From Photobacterium kishitanii (GTDB lineage: Bacteria; Pseudomonadota; Gammaproteobacteria; Enterobacterales; Vibrionaceae): a stretch of DNA of 64,000 nt. Positions 54,244-63,786 of the stretch are shown here, piece after piece. The stretch is taken from contig NZ_PYON01000012.1 of assembly GCF_003026355.1 (NCBI RefSeq), positions 85,209 to 149,208 of the forward strand, given 5' to 3'. Under the pieces are notes generated by a model that saw only the letters and a list, made by a program, of their open reading frames with translations, made no database searches and was not told the DNA's origin. Both the position numbers and the translations under genes were made by a program. The number at the start of each line of letters is the position of its first letter. The stretch's first letter is position 1.

Positions 54244-54537
54244 TTACTTACAGAATACACGTGCTTGACGTGGTGTGTAGACACCAAAAGTAACTACACT
54301 TAATAAGCCATTAACAAAAGTTTGCTGTACTTCAACTTTAGCAACTTTATCAGCACCGCCACATAGTTTTGCTGCATCTACCGTTTTATGTTGGCCAATA
54401 CCCGAAACAAAAAATGGCTGAGATTTATTTAATTCAGCAGCTTGATTCTGTGGCGCAGGAGACATAATAAAAGTTTGTCGAGCACAACCCGTCATAACAG
54501 TTGCAGCAATTACTGTAGCAAGAATAATTTTTTTCAT
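54244..54537 (-). CDS. bor: Bor/Iss-type lipoprotein
   Basis: A 97-aa lipoprotein. The signal peptide ends in a lipobox, TGCARQ (Cys at about 18). The mature part has FFVSGIGQHKTVDAAKLCGGADKVAKVEVQQTFVNGLLSVVTFGVYTPRQARVFC, in order of the phage lambda Bor and plasmid Iss proteins linked with serum resistance in enterics. It should face the outside on the outer membrane. In Vibrionaceae a similar role is not shown. Two cysteines in the mature part may form a disulfide. Confidence 0.9.
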   Translation of the reverse strand: MKKIILATVIAATVMTGCARQTFIMSPAPQNQAAELNKSQPFFVSGIGQHKTVDAAKLCGGADKVAKVEVQQTFVNGLLSVVTFGVYTPRQARVFCK

Positions 54538-54712
54538 TACATTAGCTCTAAAATGGGCAAATAAAAGTAATATTCATTTAAACACATAAACAATCACTAT
54601 CGTATCCTTTTAAAGCATATTTATACTAAATGTTGTTTTATCAAACTTAATGTTTACCTTTCAAGCAAATAACTATTATTATGATATAAACAATAATGTC
54701 ATTTATAAAATA

Positions 54713-55813
54713 TTACGCCAAATCATCTTTCGTCACACTGACACCTTTAATTTGAGCGAAAACCTGCTCACCAACCTTAAGTTCTAGTTCATCTGCAGCC
54801 CATGCAGTAATATTAGCCCACAAATGCGTCTCACCAATACGTAGTTTTACTTCTACATGTTCGTCATCAGCATAATGAATTTTATCAATTCTTGCCGCGA
54901 GGATATTACGAATACTACTTGCTTGAGGGTAATAGCGTGTAATCGAGACATCATTGGAAAATATTCGAACTCGCACCCACTCTCCTCGTTGATGAGGTAA
55001 TTGCGTTACCCATAGCGATGCATCATGACTAAGCATCACTTGAGTCAATCCATAACGGGGATGATTAATATTCACCCGCGCACTTAACAACGAACTCTGC
55101 TCTTTCGCTGGTAGCCAAGGCCGCATTTCAGGAGAACTCCAAACAGAATTCACATGACCTGATATTAATACTTTGCCCTGATTAAGCATTACCATTGAGT
55201 CAGCTAACCGCAGAATTTCATCTAAGCTATGAGTGACATAAATAATCGGGATATTTACTTCTTGCGCTAATTTTTCTAAATAAGGCATCAATTCTTGTTT
55301 ACGTGGCATATCTAATGATGCTAATGGTTCATCCATTAACAACATATCAGGCTTAGTCAGTAATGCTCGACCTATTGCAACTCGTTGTTTTTCCCCCCCA
55401 GATAACGAGACAGGGTAACGCTGCAATAATGGTGCAATGCCCAATAACTTAACCACATCATCAAAATGTTGTTGGTCAGATAGTTTAACCCCGTAATTTA
55501 AATTACCTTTAACAGTGTAATGAGGAAATAAGCGCGCATCTTGGAACACATATCCAATATTGCGTTTATCAGCACTTAACGCGACACCCTGTTGACTATT
55601 AAATAATACTCTCTCACCAAGTTGGATATAGCCGTTATCGGGATGACTTAAACCACTAAGTACATTGACTAAAGACGTTTTCCCCGCGCCAGAACGACCA
55701 AAAATAGCAGTGATACCTTGCATTGGAACATCAAGATCAATCGCCAATGCGAGATCACCTAATTGCTGGGTAAAACTCATTTTTAGACGTTTTTGCGGTG
55801 TTTTAGTACTCAT
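54713..55813 (-). CDS. modC: Molybdate ABC transporter ATPase
   Basis: A 366-aa ATPase of the molybdate importer. It has Walker A (GRSGAGKTS), the signature LSGGEKQRVAIGRAL, Walker B (LLMDEPLASLD), the switch His (VTHSLDE), and a C-terminal molybdate-binding TOBE domain (about 300-366). The ATG at 55813 overlaps the modB stop by 1 nt (TAATG), so the two are coupled. Part of modABC with modB and modA. Confidence 0.95.
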   Translation of the reverse strand: MSTKTPQKRLKMSFTQQLGDLALAIDLDVPMQGITAIFGRSGAGKTSLVNVLSGLSHPDNGYIQLGERVLFNSQQGVALSADKRNIGYVFQDARLFPHYTVKGNLNYGVKLSDQQHFDDVVKLLGIAPLLQRYPVSLSGGEKQRVAIGRALLTKPDMLLMDEPLASLDMPRKQELMPYLEKLAQEVNIPIIYVTHSLDEILRLADSMVMLNQGKVLISGHVNSVWSSPEMRPWLPAKEQSSLLSARVNINHPRYGLTQVMLSHDASLWVTQLPHQRGEWVRVRIFSNDVSITRYYPQASSIRNILAARIDKIHYADDEHVEVKLRIGETHLWANITAWAADELELKVGEQVFAQIKGVSVTKDDLA

Positions 55814-56502
55814 TACGCTGCCCCCAGTCGTTTTCTCGCAATACGAGTCAGCCATTCAGAGGCAAATAATGATAATAATGCGATAATAATAGCAACCACA
55901 CATAGACGAGCCGCTTCACTTTCTGCACCAGGGGTTTCAATAAAGGAATACATTGCTAAAGGAATGGTTTGGGTTTGACCTGGAATATTAGAGACAAAGG
56001 TAATAGTGGCACCAAACTCTCCTAACGCACGTGCAAAGGCTAAAATAGTGCCAGTAAGAATACCAGGGATCATTAATGGTAACGTGATAGTAATAAAGAC
56101 TCTAAAAGAAGATGCCCCTAGCGTACGTGCCGCTTGTTCTAATTTTTTGTCAACACCTTCTAGTGCTAATCGAATTGATCGTACCATCAATGGAAATGAC
56201 ACCACCGCCACGGCAAGTGCCGCACCGCGCCAACTGAAACTAAAACTAAATCCAAACCACTCATAAAGCCACTTACCAATCGTGCCTTGACGGCCCATAG
56301 TGATTAACAATAAATAACCAATAACCACCGGTGGTAATACTAACGGTAAATGAATCAGCCCATCTAATAATGATTTACCCCAAAATTGACGTCGGGCCAA
56401 TAGCCAAGCACAACCAATTCCTAACGGTAAACTGAAGATCACCGCCACACTGGCAATTTTCAAACTTAAAAATAACGCTTCTAATTCATATTCAGTGAGC
56501 AC
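55813..56502 (-). CDS. modB: Molybdate ABC transporter permease
   Basis: A 229-aa inner-membrane permease with about six helices. LPLVLPPVVIGYLLLITMGRQG, LEGVDKKLEQAARTLGAS (EAA loop) and FARALGEFGATITFVSNIPGQTQTIPLAMYSFIETPG are strong ModB marks. I chose the GTG at 56502 with AGGA upstream, which gives a start like that of E. coli ModB; an ATG at 56556 is an in-frame alternative with a poor ribosome site. It couples to modC and lies downstream of modA. Confidence 0.92.
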   Translation of the reverse strand: MLTEYELEALFLSLKIASVAVIFSLPLGIGCAWLLARRQFWGKSLLDGLIHLPLVLPPVVIGYLLLITMGRQGTIGKWLYEWFGFSFSFSWRGAALAVAVVSFPLMVRSIRLALEGVDKKLEQAARTLGASSFRVFITITLPLMIPGILTGTILAFARALGEFGATITFVSNIPGQTQTIPLAMYSFIETPGAESEAARLCVVAIIIALLSLFASEWLTRIARKRLGAA

Positions 56503-56631
56503 TAACAATGATCCTGTGGAGTTTTTATTTGTTATAGCAATAGCATAGGTAATCATTTACTTGCAGTCAGCAATGATTTGATCTCTGTGCTTTATTCGCT
56601 GTTTTTTTAAACGTAATTAAGATAAACACAA

Positions 56632-56661
56632 AAGGTACTAAGCTTTCACTCAGTACCTTAT
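56632..56661 (-). terminator. Inverted repeat between modA and modB
   Basis: AAGGTACT / AGTACCTT with a 12-nt loop. On the minus strand it is followed by TTTTG, which may attenuate transcription into modB. Confidence 0.5.
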
Positions 56662-56693
56662 TATTAATTTACTATTTATACTTTAACTAACAA

Positions 56694-57464
56694 CTATTTT
56701 GTTACTTGGTCAAAACCGTAAGATTTGAAAATTGCAGCCGCTTGAGGTTGCTGCAGATACTGATAAAAACCTTTCGCTGCAGGTGTAACATTGCCTTTTA
56801 CTAAAGCCATGGGATATACAATAGGCTTATGTGAGTCAGCAGGAAATTGGTAGACGGTTTTTACTTTTTTAGAAATCTCAGCATCTGTTTTATAAACAAT
56901 ACCTAATTGTGCTTCTCCGCGCTCCACAAGCACTAACGCAGAACGCACATTATTTGCACTCGCTAATAATGGTTGGGCTTGTTTCCATAGTCCTAAATAT
57001 TCTAACGCCTGCTTTGCATAAATACCGGCTGGCACATAATTAGGATCCCCTACCGCTAAGCGTGTACCGTCTAATGCTTTAGCTAAATCCCAACTAGCGC
57101 TAACTTTGACTTTATTTTGTGGGTACGATAATGGTGCAACCATCACTAAGCTATTTTTGACAATATCTTTACGCGTATTCGCGGCTATTGCACCTTGTTG
57201 CTGTGCATAATCCATCCATTTTTCATTAGCTGATAAATAGATATTTGCAGGTGCACCTTGACTCACTTGACGTGCTAAAGCAGACGATGAGGCAAACGAT
57301 AATGTGGTTTCTACGCCTGTTTGTTGTTGATATTTAGCAGCAATAGCATTAAGAGCATTCGTCAGTGATGATGCAGCGAACACAGTAACTTTTTCAGCTG
57401 CTAAAGCTGGTTGAGCAAACAGGGATAATACAGCAGCAGTAATAACAACAGATTTAAATGACAT
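56694..57464 (-). CDS. modA: Molybdate-binding periplasmic protein
   Basis: A 256-aa periplasmic protein with a signal peptide (LAAEKV). The molybdate/tungstate pocket residues lie in FAASSLTNAL, SFASSSALARQ, ANIYLSANEKWMD, GDPNYVPAGIYAKQAL and GIVYKTDA. It delivers molybdate to ModBC. ATG 57464 is preferred because GGAG lies 6 nt upstream; earlier in-frame ATGs lack this. It is separated from modB by a 190-nt gap but on the same strand. Confidence 0.94.
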   Translation of the reverse strand: MSFKSVVITAAVLSLFAQPALAAEKVTVFAASSLTNALNAIAAKYQQQTGVETTLSFASSSALARQVSQGAPANIYLSANEKWMDYAQQQGAIAANTRKDIVKNSLVMVAPLSYPQNKVKVSASWDLAKALDGTRLAVGDPNYVPAGIYAKQALEYLGLWKQAQPLLASANNVRSALVLVERGEAQLGIVYKTDAEISKKVKTVYQFPADSHKPIVYPMALVKGNVTPAAKGFYQYLQQPQAAAIFKSYGFDQVTK

Positions 57465-57482
57465 AGCAGACTCCATAATATT

Positions 57483-57508
57483 TCGATATATAGTAATGTA
57501 CATATCGA
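57483..57508 (-). promoter_or_regulatory. Candidate ModE box
   Basis: TCGATATAT and ACATATCGA (one mismatch to a perfect inverted pair) with an 8-nt spacer, 19 nt before modA. This matches the CGnTATATA-type layout of ModE operators and lies where repression by molybdate-ModE would act. No modE is in the window. Confidence 0.65.
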
Positions 57509-57712
57509 TATTTACCAAGCATAACTTTTAGACCAATTACATTACTTAACTCGACGTTGAGCATGTGGCTATCGAAGCCATGGTCTGCTATCACTATTAG
57601 AATTGTAATATTAACAAAATAAGTTTTTTATAATTGAGGATTTATATGCATAAAAATAGGAATATTATCCTCAAAGCATTAGAGCATCTACCATGACTAT
57701 AGTGAGTATTAT

Positions 57713-58051
57713 ATGAAAATTCTTATCCATGTTAATCAACCCGAACGTTGGGAAATTGCATTAAATAATGTTAAAAATATCATTGCGATGGATAACACCG
57801 CAACGGTAGAGCTTGCATTAAACGGTGAAGCACCTGCCCTTGTTACCACGGCAATACTTGCACAAAACAAACATACCGACATTATTAATAACTTCGTTCA
57901 AAACAACGTTATCATTACAGTATGTCATCACTCACTTGTTAATCTAAACATTAGCCCTAAAGAGTTATTTGAAGGTATTGAAGTGGTACCATCAGGTGCA
58001 TACGAAATTGCTCTACGTCAACACCAAGGATTTGGCTACCTTAAACCATAG
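57713..58051 (+). CDS. DsrE/DsrF-like family protein
   Basis: A 112-aa cytoplasmic protein of the DsrE/YchN-like fold. ILIHVNQPERWEIALNNVKNI, a Cys71 in IITVCHHSLVNLNIS, and VVPSGAYEIALRQHQGFGYLKP at the end fit the family. The Cys could transfer sulfur, but the family has varied roles. It stands alone between modA and the amidohydrolase gene. The ribosome site is modest. Confidence 0.85.
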   Translation: MKILIHVNQPERWEIALNNVKNIIAMDNTATVELALNGEAPALVTTAILAQNKHTDIINNFVQNNVIITVCHHSLVNLNISPKELFEGIEVVPSGAYEIALRQHQGFGYLKP

Positions 58052-58282
58052 CCATAAAAAAGAAGATATGTAAGGCGTGTAATTTTAATCCTAAAGAATT
58101 AAATAACATTAAAAGCAATCGATTACTATTTCCTAAATTGAGCTTTTTTATACCTTTTATTTCTTAATTTCACGCCTTCAACAAGATCTTGATCACAAAT
58201 AAAAGTAATGCATAAAATAGTTATTTTCATTCAATTATTGCACTGTATTATCGGCGAAAATCCATCGTCACGGTAATACATC

Positions 58283-59689
58283 ATGTTTAAAAAAACGTTA
58301 CTTGCTGTTTCTCTAGCTGCTACTTCGCTTATTAGCACATCAGCTTATGCAATAGAAAATGTCGATTTGTTGATAAAAAATGCAACTGTTCTAACCATGG
58401 ATCAGGACAAGACAGTATTTGATAACGGCTTAGTTGCTGTAAAGGGCAATAAGATTTATGCCGTTACTGATGGTAAGGATATAAACGAATACAAAGCCAT
58501 TAAAACCATTGATGCCGATGGTGACATCGTTATGCCGGGTCTAATCAACTCCCATACTCATGCTTCAATGACAGTTTTCCGCTCAATGGCAGATGATGTG
58601 CCAGATCGTTTACACCGTTATATTTTCCCACTAGAAAAAAAACTAGTATCACGTGATATGGTGCGTATTGGCGCACAACTCGGTAACGTAGAAATGCTAA
58701 AAGGCGGCGTAACGACTTACGCTGACATGTATTATTTTGAAGATGAAGTAGCAAAAACCGTTGATCAAATAGGTATGCGTGCCATCCTCGGTGAAACCAT
58801 CATTCAATTCCCTGTTGCAAGTGCAAAAACACCTGAAGATGGTATTAAATATACGCTGAATTTTATTGAACAATATAAAGATCACCCACGTATTACACCA
58901 GCATTTGCCCCACATGGCCCATACACTAATTCAACTGAAACACTACAAACTATTGCTAAACTATCACTAAAACACGATGTACCAGTAATGATGCACCTCG
59001 CTGAATCTGATCGTGAGCGTGAAGTTATTGCAGAGCGTTCAGGTGGCCTATCTCCAATTAAATACATGGAATCAATCGGCGCATTAAACTCTAACTTCCT
59101 AGCTGCACACGTAATTGATGCAAATGATGAAGACATCGCTATTTTGAAAAAGCATGATGTTGGTGTTGCTCACAACATGAGTGCTAATATCAAATCAGCC
59201 AAAGGTGTGGCACCTGCATTAAAAATGTTTAATGACGGATTACGCATTGGTTTAGGCACTGATGGTCCAATGTCTGGCAATACACTAAGCACCATTGATG
59301 AGTTTAACCAAGTCGCTAAAGTGCATAAACTAGTCAATAAAGATCGCGCTGCAATGCCTCCAATCAATGTCATTGAAATGGCAACTATTGGTGCAGCACG
59401 TGCTTTACACATGGAAGATAAAATTGGTTCTTTAGAAGTCGGAAAGCTAGCTGATATCATTGTTATTGATACTAAAGCACCGAATATGATCCCTGTTTAC
59501 AATCCATATTCTGCATTAGTGTATTCTGCTTATGCGACTAACGTTAAACACTCAGTTGTTGACGGGAAGTTGCTAATGGAAGACCGTAATATTCTGACTG
59601 TTAATGAGAAAGCAGTACGTGATGAAGCATTAAAATTTGCTGATATAGTACGTAAAACTGTGATCGAAAGCGGCGAGATCGTGCAATAA
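58283..59689 (+). CDS. Secreted amidohydrolase (MtaD/SsnA-like)
   Basis: A 468-aa metal-dependent amidohydrolase with a signal peptide (SAYAIENV). Metal ligands are seen as His91/His93 in GLINSHTHASM, His in FAPHGPYT, MMHLAESDRE and Asp in LGTDGPMSG. The layout matches 5'-methylthioadenosine/S-adenosylhomocysteine deaminases and SsnA-type enzymes, but the GTDGPMSGN segment differs from the GTDGxASNN usual in that group. Periplasmic location is unusual for such a deaminase. A terminator follows. Confidence 0.9.
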   Translation: MFKKTLLAVSLAATSLISTSAYAIENVDLLIKNATVLTMDQDKTVFDNGLVAVKGNKIYAVTDGKDINEYKAIKTIDADGDIVMPGLINSHTHASMTVFRSMADDVPDRLHRYIFPLEKKLVSRDMVRIGAQLGNVEMLKGGVTTYADMYYFEDEVAKTVDQIGMRAILGETIIQFPVASAKTPEDGIKYTLNFIEQYKDHPRITPAFAPHGPYTNSTETLQTIAKLSLKHDVPVMMHLAESDREREVIAERSGGLSPIKYMESIGALNSNFLAAHVIDANDEDIAILKKHDVGVAHNMSANIKSAKGVAPALKMFNDGLRIGLGTDGPMSGNTLSTIDEFNQVAKVHKLVNKDRAAMPPINVIEMATIGAARALHMEDKIGSLEVGKLADIIVIDTKAPNMIPVYNPYSALVYSAYATNVKHSVVDGKLLMEDRNILTVNEKAVRDEALKFADIVRKTVIESGEIVQ

Positions 59690-59713
59690 TCCTCACGTTA
59701 ATCTGTATATAGA

Positions 59714-59736
59714 AGAGAGTGTGCTGCACTCTTTTC
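59714..59736 (+). terminator. Hairpin terminator
   Basis: AGAGTG / CACTCT (59716-59721 with 59727-59732) followed by TTTTC, after the amidohydrolase gene. Confidence 0.75.
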
Positions 59737-59739
59737 TAT

Positions 59740-60369
59740 TCATTCTGGCGCAATGCTTGCAATACCTCGAATTGTTGGCTGCACAACAGCTATCATCTTA
59801 CGCATTTTTTCATATTTAATCTCTTCAATGACAAAACCTGCATCAATGATCGATTGTTCCGTTGTCCGATTTAGATGACAATTATCCGCCACTCGACGCC
59901 AAATAAAATTAAGCCGTTGTTGCCAATGATAACAACTGGATCCAGGCTCTGCAGCTACATGCTCTAAGAAAATAAACCGCCCCGTTGGTTTTAATACCCG
60001 TTTAATTTCTTGCAACGACGCCGCAACATCTTTAACAGAACAACAGACTAACGACACGAACACATAATCAAAAAAGTCATCTTCAGCTTCAATATGATCG
60101 GCTGAACATGATAACACTGTTGCTTCAATACTTGATTGTGAATGTAATTTTTGTTCTAACTGCATCCGCATATGTTGATCTGGTTCAGATAAATAGAGTG
60201 TTAATGATGTTTTTTGTGGATAAAGATCTAGACTAGCTCCAGTACCAGCACCGATCTCCAACACCTTGCCGTCGACGTTTTCAAGTAGTATTCTACGCCA
60301 TTCAATCAAACAGGCTTCTTCGGTATGTCGCATTACTTTGTCGTAAAATAAAGCCATAAAAAAAGACAT
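59740..60369 (-). CDS. SAM-dependent methyltransferase
   Basis: A 209-aa class I methyltransferase. VLEIGAGTGASLDLYP binds SAM (about 37-52); LYLSEPDQHM and FDYVFVSLVCCSVKDVAASLQEIKRVLKPTGRFIFLEHV match the UbiE/Methyltransf_11 group. The substrate is unknown. It lies divergent from the CqsS-like kinase gene, separated by 173 nt. The ATG at 60369 has GGA 8 nt upstream; a GTG is 3 nt earlier. Confidence 0.88.
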   Translation of the reverse strand: MSFFMALFYDKVMRHTEEACLIEWRRILLENVDGKVLEIGAGTGASLDLYPQKTSLTLYLSEPDQHMRMQLEQKLHSQSSIEATVLSCSADHIEAEDDFFDYVFVSLVCCSVKDVAASLQEIKRVLKPTGRFIFLEHVAAEPGSSCYHWQQRLNFIWRRVADNCHLNRTTEQSIIDAGFVIEEIKYEKMRKMIAVVQPTIRGIASIAPE

Positions 60370-60542
60370 CACAAAATTCCATAATCATAAAGCCATAACC
60401 ATAACACTTTAAAAGCAATAAACAGAATTTTCACTAATCTTTATTATTAACAGTAAAATAGAATATCAAAACGTAAAAACTTGCTAATAATTTACGGTAC
60501 AGATAATATCAACAATAGTCACTCATGAGCATGTGAAATTGA

Positions 60543-62579
60543 ATGGACATCAAGCAAAGAATAACCAGTACTTACCGTTATATTGAACCTAATTTATTTA
60601 TTATCGGGCTATTTGGTAGCATAGGTTTCCCTGCTTATTATTTCATCTGGGCTTATATCTTTCCGCAGCCCTATGAAAACTTACCATTACGCTTAGTATG
60701 TGCATTACTCTTTTTACCATTTGCTATTAAAGCATACATGCCAAGCATATTTTATCGTTATAAAGAAAAGCACTTTGTGTTTAGCATATGTTTTTGCTTA
60801 CCTTTTTTCTTTTGTTATATGATGATACGCAATGAATGGTCAGTTGAATGGATAATGTCTTTCATGGCCGCCATTTTTTTATCGATTATTATTATCTATG
60901 ATTGGCTAATTATTCTGATTTTTACCACGATAGCGGCGTTTACAGCAGCTCTAATAGGCTATCTAACGATGGGAAATATTGGTAATGGTTTTCATTCATC
61001 ATACCTCATTGTATTCAGTTTCTCTTATTTTACTGGCATTTGTTTTAATTATCGAAATCGAATAGAGATTGAAAGTAAACAACTGTTTTCGCGATCTTTC
61101 AGCAGCGGTATTGCTCATGAAATGCGTAATCCTCTTGGTGCCTTATACGCATCTCAAGAAGTATTATTAGAACTTCTACCCGAAAGTTTAACTGATAATC
61201 GTCTAATATCTAATGCTGAAATAAGTAAATTACGAAATATAATCAAAGACAACATTTCAATAATAAATAATGGTCATAATACAATAAATTTATTATTGAG
61301 TTCTATTGATAATCAAAAAATATCACCAAACTCATTTCATCACTTCTCTATTAATGAAGTTATTAATAATGCTCTAGATGTCTATGGTTACAAAAATAAA
61401 AGTGACCGAGAGTTGGTTTTTTTTCAAATGAATAAAGATAATCTTTTTTTCGGAAATGATATTTTACTTCGTTATGTCATCTTTAATCTATTAAAAAACT
61501 CTTTTTATTATAAAGATAAAACTAATTTCAAGATCATTATTTCTGTTTATAGTAAAAATAATGAAACCATTATTAGTGTTAAAGATTATGGTAAGGGAAT
61601 ATCGTCAACATCAATAAAAAATATATTTACTGAATATTACACTTCAGGAAAAAAGAACAATACTGGCTTAGGATTATCTTTTTGCAAAAAAGTAATCGAC
61701 GCCTTTGCTGGATCAATCGAATGTTATTCAACAGAAAATATATCCACAACATTTATTATCCGCTTACCTATCATCACATCACCAGCTGTGGATAAAATGA
61801 AATATGATCTGATGAGTGTTAAGAAAATATTATTTATCGGTAATCAGAATAAAATATTATCTGATATTAATCATTTAGCATTCTTTTATAATTTCGAACT
61901 TTTTTATAAAAAGACATCTTCATATAATATAGCTGATCTTAATACAAATAATTATGATTGTATCATTATTGATATAAATACAATCAATAATACTCTATTA
62001 ACTGAACTACAAGATAAAATAGCAACAACAACTATTAAAATAATAATTATTCACCATAAAAATGACGCTCAAAGAATAACGTTATCGAAAGTATATGAAT
62101 CTTATGTCTTTGAGTATGATCATATAGACAAGTTACAAAAAAAATTAATCACACAAATTTTTACTCAAAAAAAACCAAACAATATTTTATTTGACACAAT
62201 CAATTCCAATAAAACTAAAATTATGATTGTTGATGATAATATCTCATTACGATTATATTCTGGTATTTTGTTAAAAAATGCAGGTTATGATGTTGTTGAA
62301 GCAGATAATGGTCTTACCGCGCTCAATTATTTACAAGAAACGGCAGTTGATCTGATACTAATGGACTCGCAAATGCCAATTATGTCAGGTATCGAGGCAA
62401 CAAAAGAAATTAGAACTAATAATCAATATTCTTTACATCAACATATCCCTATTATCTGCTATTCTGGTTCATTAGATGAACTACAAAAAGAACACTTAGT
62501 TAATGTAGGTATAACTGACTTTTTAATTAAACCCTCATCTAAAACAACATTATTGAATATTGTCAATCAATGGCTTTAA
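60543..62579 (+). CDS. cqsS: CqsS-like hybrid quorum-sensing histidine kinase
   Basis: A 678-aa membrane sensor. Six hydrophobic segments (about 18-170) include the IGFPAYYFIW and FPQPYENLPLR marks of CqsS, the alpha-hydroxyketone (CAI-1) receptor. The phosphorylation His192 is in GIAHEMRNPLG, and the ATPase blocks are LLKNSFYY, VKDYGKGIS and NTGLGLSFCKKVI (about 315-385). A degenerate receiver-like part lacks the acidic pair (about 426-540); a full receiver follows with VDDN, Asp608 in ILMDSQMP and LIKP. Length is close to Vibrio CqsS. Neither cqsA nor luxU/luxO is in the window. The middle is very AT-rich. Confidence 0.88.
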   Translation: MDIKQRITSTYRYIEPNLFIIGLFGSIGFPAYYFIWAYIFPQPYENLPLRLVCALLFLPFAIKAYMPSIFYRYKEKHFVFSICFCLPFFFCYMMIRNEWSVEWIMSFMAAIFLSIIIIYDWLIILIFTTIAAFTAALIGYLTMGNIGNGFHSSYLIVFSFSYFTGICFNYRNRIEIESKQLFSRSFSSGIAHEMRNPLGALYASQEVLLELLPESLTDNRLISNAEISKLRNIIKDNISIINNGHNTINLLLSSIDNQKISPNSFHHFSINEVINNALDVYGYKNKSDRELVFFQMNKDNLFFGNDILLRYVIFNLLKNSFYYKDKTNFKIIISVYSKNNETIISVKDYGKGISSTSIKNIFTEYYTSGKKNNTGLGLSFCKKVIDAFAGSIECYSTENISTTFIIRLPIITSPAVDKMKYDLMSVKKILFIGNQNKILSDINHLAFFYNFELFYKKTSSYNIADLNTNNYDCIIIDINTINNTLLTELQDKIATTTIKIIIIHHKNDAQRITLSKVYESYVFEYDHIDKLQKKLITQIFTQKKPNNILFDTINSNKTKIMIVDDNISLRLYSGILLKNAGYDVVEADNGLTALNYLQETAVDLILMDSQMPIMSGIEATKEIRTNNQYSLHQHIPIICYSGSLDELQKEHLVNVGITDFLIKPSSKTTLLNIVNQWL

Positions 62580-62597
62580 TCATAAATTTGCTAAAAC

Positions 62598-62622
62598 GTA
62601 GGTATAGCTAATCTATACCTAC
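62598..62622. terminator. Bidirectional hairpin
   Basis: GTAGGTATAG / CTATACCTAC perfect 10-bp stem between the CqsS-like and protease genes, with A- and T-rich flanks. Confidence 0.8.
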
Positions 62623-62640
62623 TTTCACTTATAAAGATCG

Positions 62641-63786
62641 TTATACTAATTTACGTCGACTATAAACAGCTAATGACATCATCATCATCCAAAATAGAGA
62701 CAAACTACCACCAGAACCTTCACCACCATTATTATTTTTTGGCCACTGCGTGTTGTAATCTAATAAATTAACACTTGTTGGAATGACTTCATCCTCCGTA
62801 ACAGCAACTAAATAAGTACCTTGTTTAGTGTCTGCGTTATCAAATAATGGGTATACTTGATCAAAAGGTAATGTCACAACAGCTGTCTTACTCCCCGCTG
62901 CAAACTCAACATTTTTGGGTGCTAGAGCGGCTGTTTTATCGCCTTTTACTTTAGTTGCAACATAAACAGTCGCTGGCTGTGCATTATCAATATCTTTACT
63001 TCTAGTAAGTGTGACTTCAAATTGTTGGGCATTGATATCTTCACGCGTTGACGCAACTAATGTTTGAACGCCTGTTAACGGGGTAATATTTTCTTTTTTA
63101 ACAGCCGTATGATTAAGCAGCTTAACGACATCGGCAGTACCTTGATCACAGCCCGCTTGACCATTAATAAACGGTAAGCCAATCGCTGAATTGTAACTAG
63201 TAAAGCCTGACATTAAGCTTGTGGTACCTTCTACATTACATTGCTTAGTACCATAGCCATTTTTAAACAACTCCTCAGTACTACCAACCGTATTTTCCTG
63301 AGTATGTTTAGCACCAAAGGTATGCCCAACTTCATGCGCATAAACAAATTGATAGCGTTTATTTATAACAGTATCTTCACTTAATACCAATGGCACTTTA
63401 TTCATTAAAATTAAATCATCATCTCCCATCGGCGATTGAGCATGGCCTTTGGTAGTATGAGAGATCTGTGATGCAAAGGTCGTTAGAGTATTATTAATAG
63501 TCGAACCACTAGCTACCATTTGTTCTACTTCGTCAGAAACCTCTTCAATAGTTGCATAAGGGTAATCAAAATACGTCACTGTTGCGGGCAAAAGGTGAAT
63601 ATCAACTTTATAATGATCCCAAACTTTATTTGCTTGCTCTATATTTTGATAGTGTCCAACAACCCATTGTGAGGCAATTGCTTTATGTGATATTTCAGAT
63701 GGTAAAATTAACGGTGATTCAAAATCAGCAGCATTTACAGTTCCTGCAAACATAGCTAACAATAAACATAATTTTTTCTTTTGCAT
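62641..63786 (-). CDS. Secreted metzincin protease with GlyGly-CTERM anchor
   Basis: A 381-aa exoprotein. A signal peptide (VNAADF) is followed by a zinc metalloprotease domain with HEVGHTFGAKH (about 151-161), the metzincin HExxHxxGxxH zinc site. A later LMSGF contains the Met-turn candidate. The C-terminus, GEGSGGSLSLFW, then a membrane helix and RRK, is a GlyGly-CTERM signal, so it is a likely rhombosortase and type II secretion substrate, like the nuclease at 4653. ATG 63786 has AGAGG 6 nt upstream. Confidence 0.9.
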   Translation of the reverse strand: MQKKKLCLLLAMFAGTVNAADFESPLILPSEISHKAIASQWVVGHYQNIEQANKVWDHYKVDIHLLPATVTYFDYPYATIEEVSDEVEQMVASGSTINNTLTTFASQISHTTKGHAQSPMGDDDLILMNKVPLVLSEDTVINKRYQFVYAHEVGHTFGAKHTQENTVGSTEELFKNGYGTKQCNVEGTTSLMSGFTSYNSAIGLPFINGQAGCDQGTADVVKLLNHTAVKKENITPLTGVQTLVASTREDINAQQFEVTLTRSKDIDNAQPATVYVATKVKGDKTAALAPKNVEFAAGSKTAVVTLPFDQVYPLFDNADTKQGTYLVAVTEDEVIPTSVNLLDYNTQWPKNNNGGEGSGGSLSLFWMMMMSLAVYSRRKLV

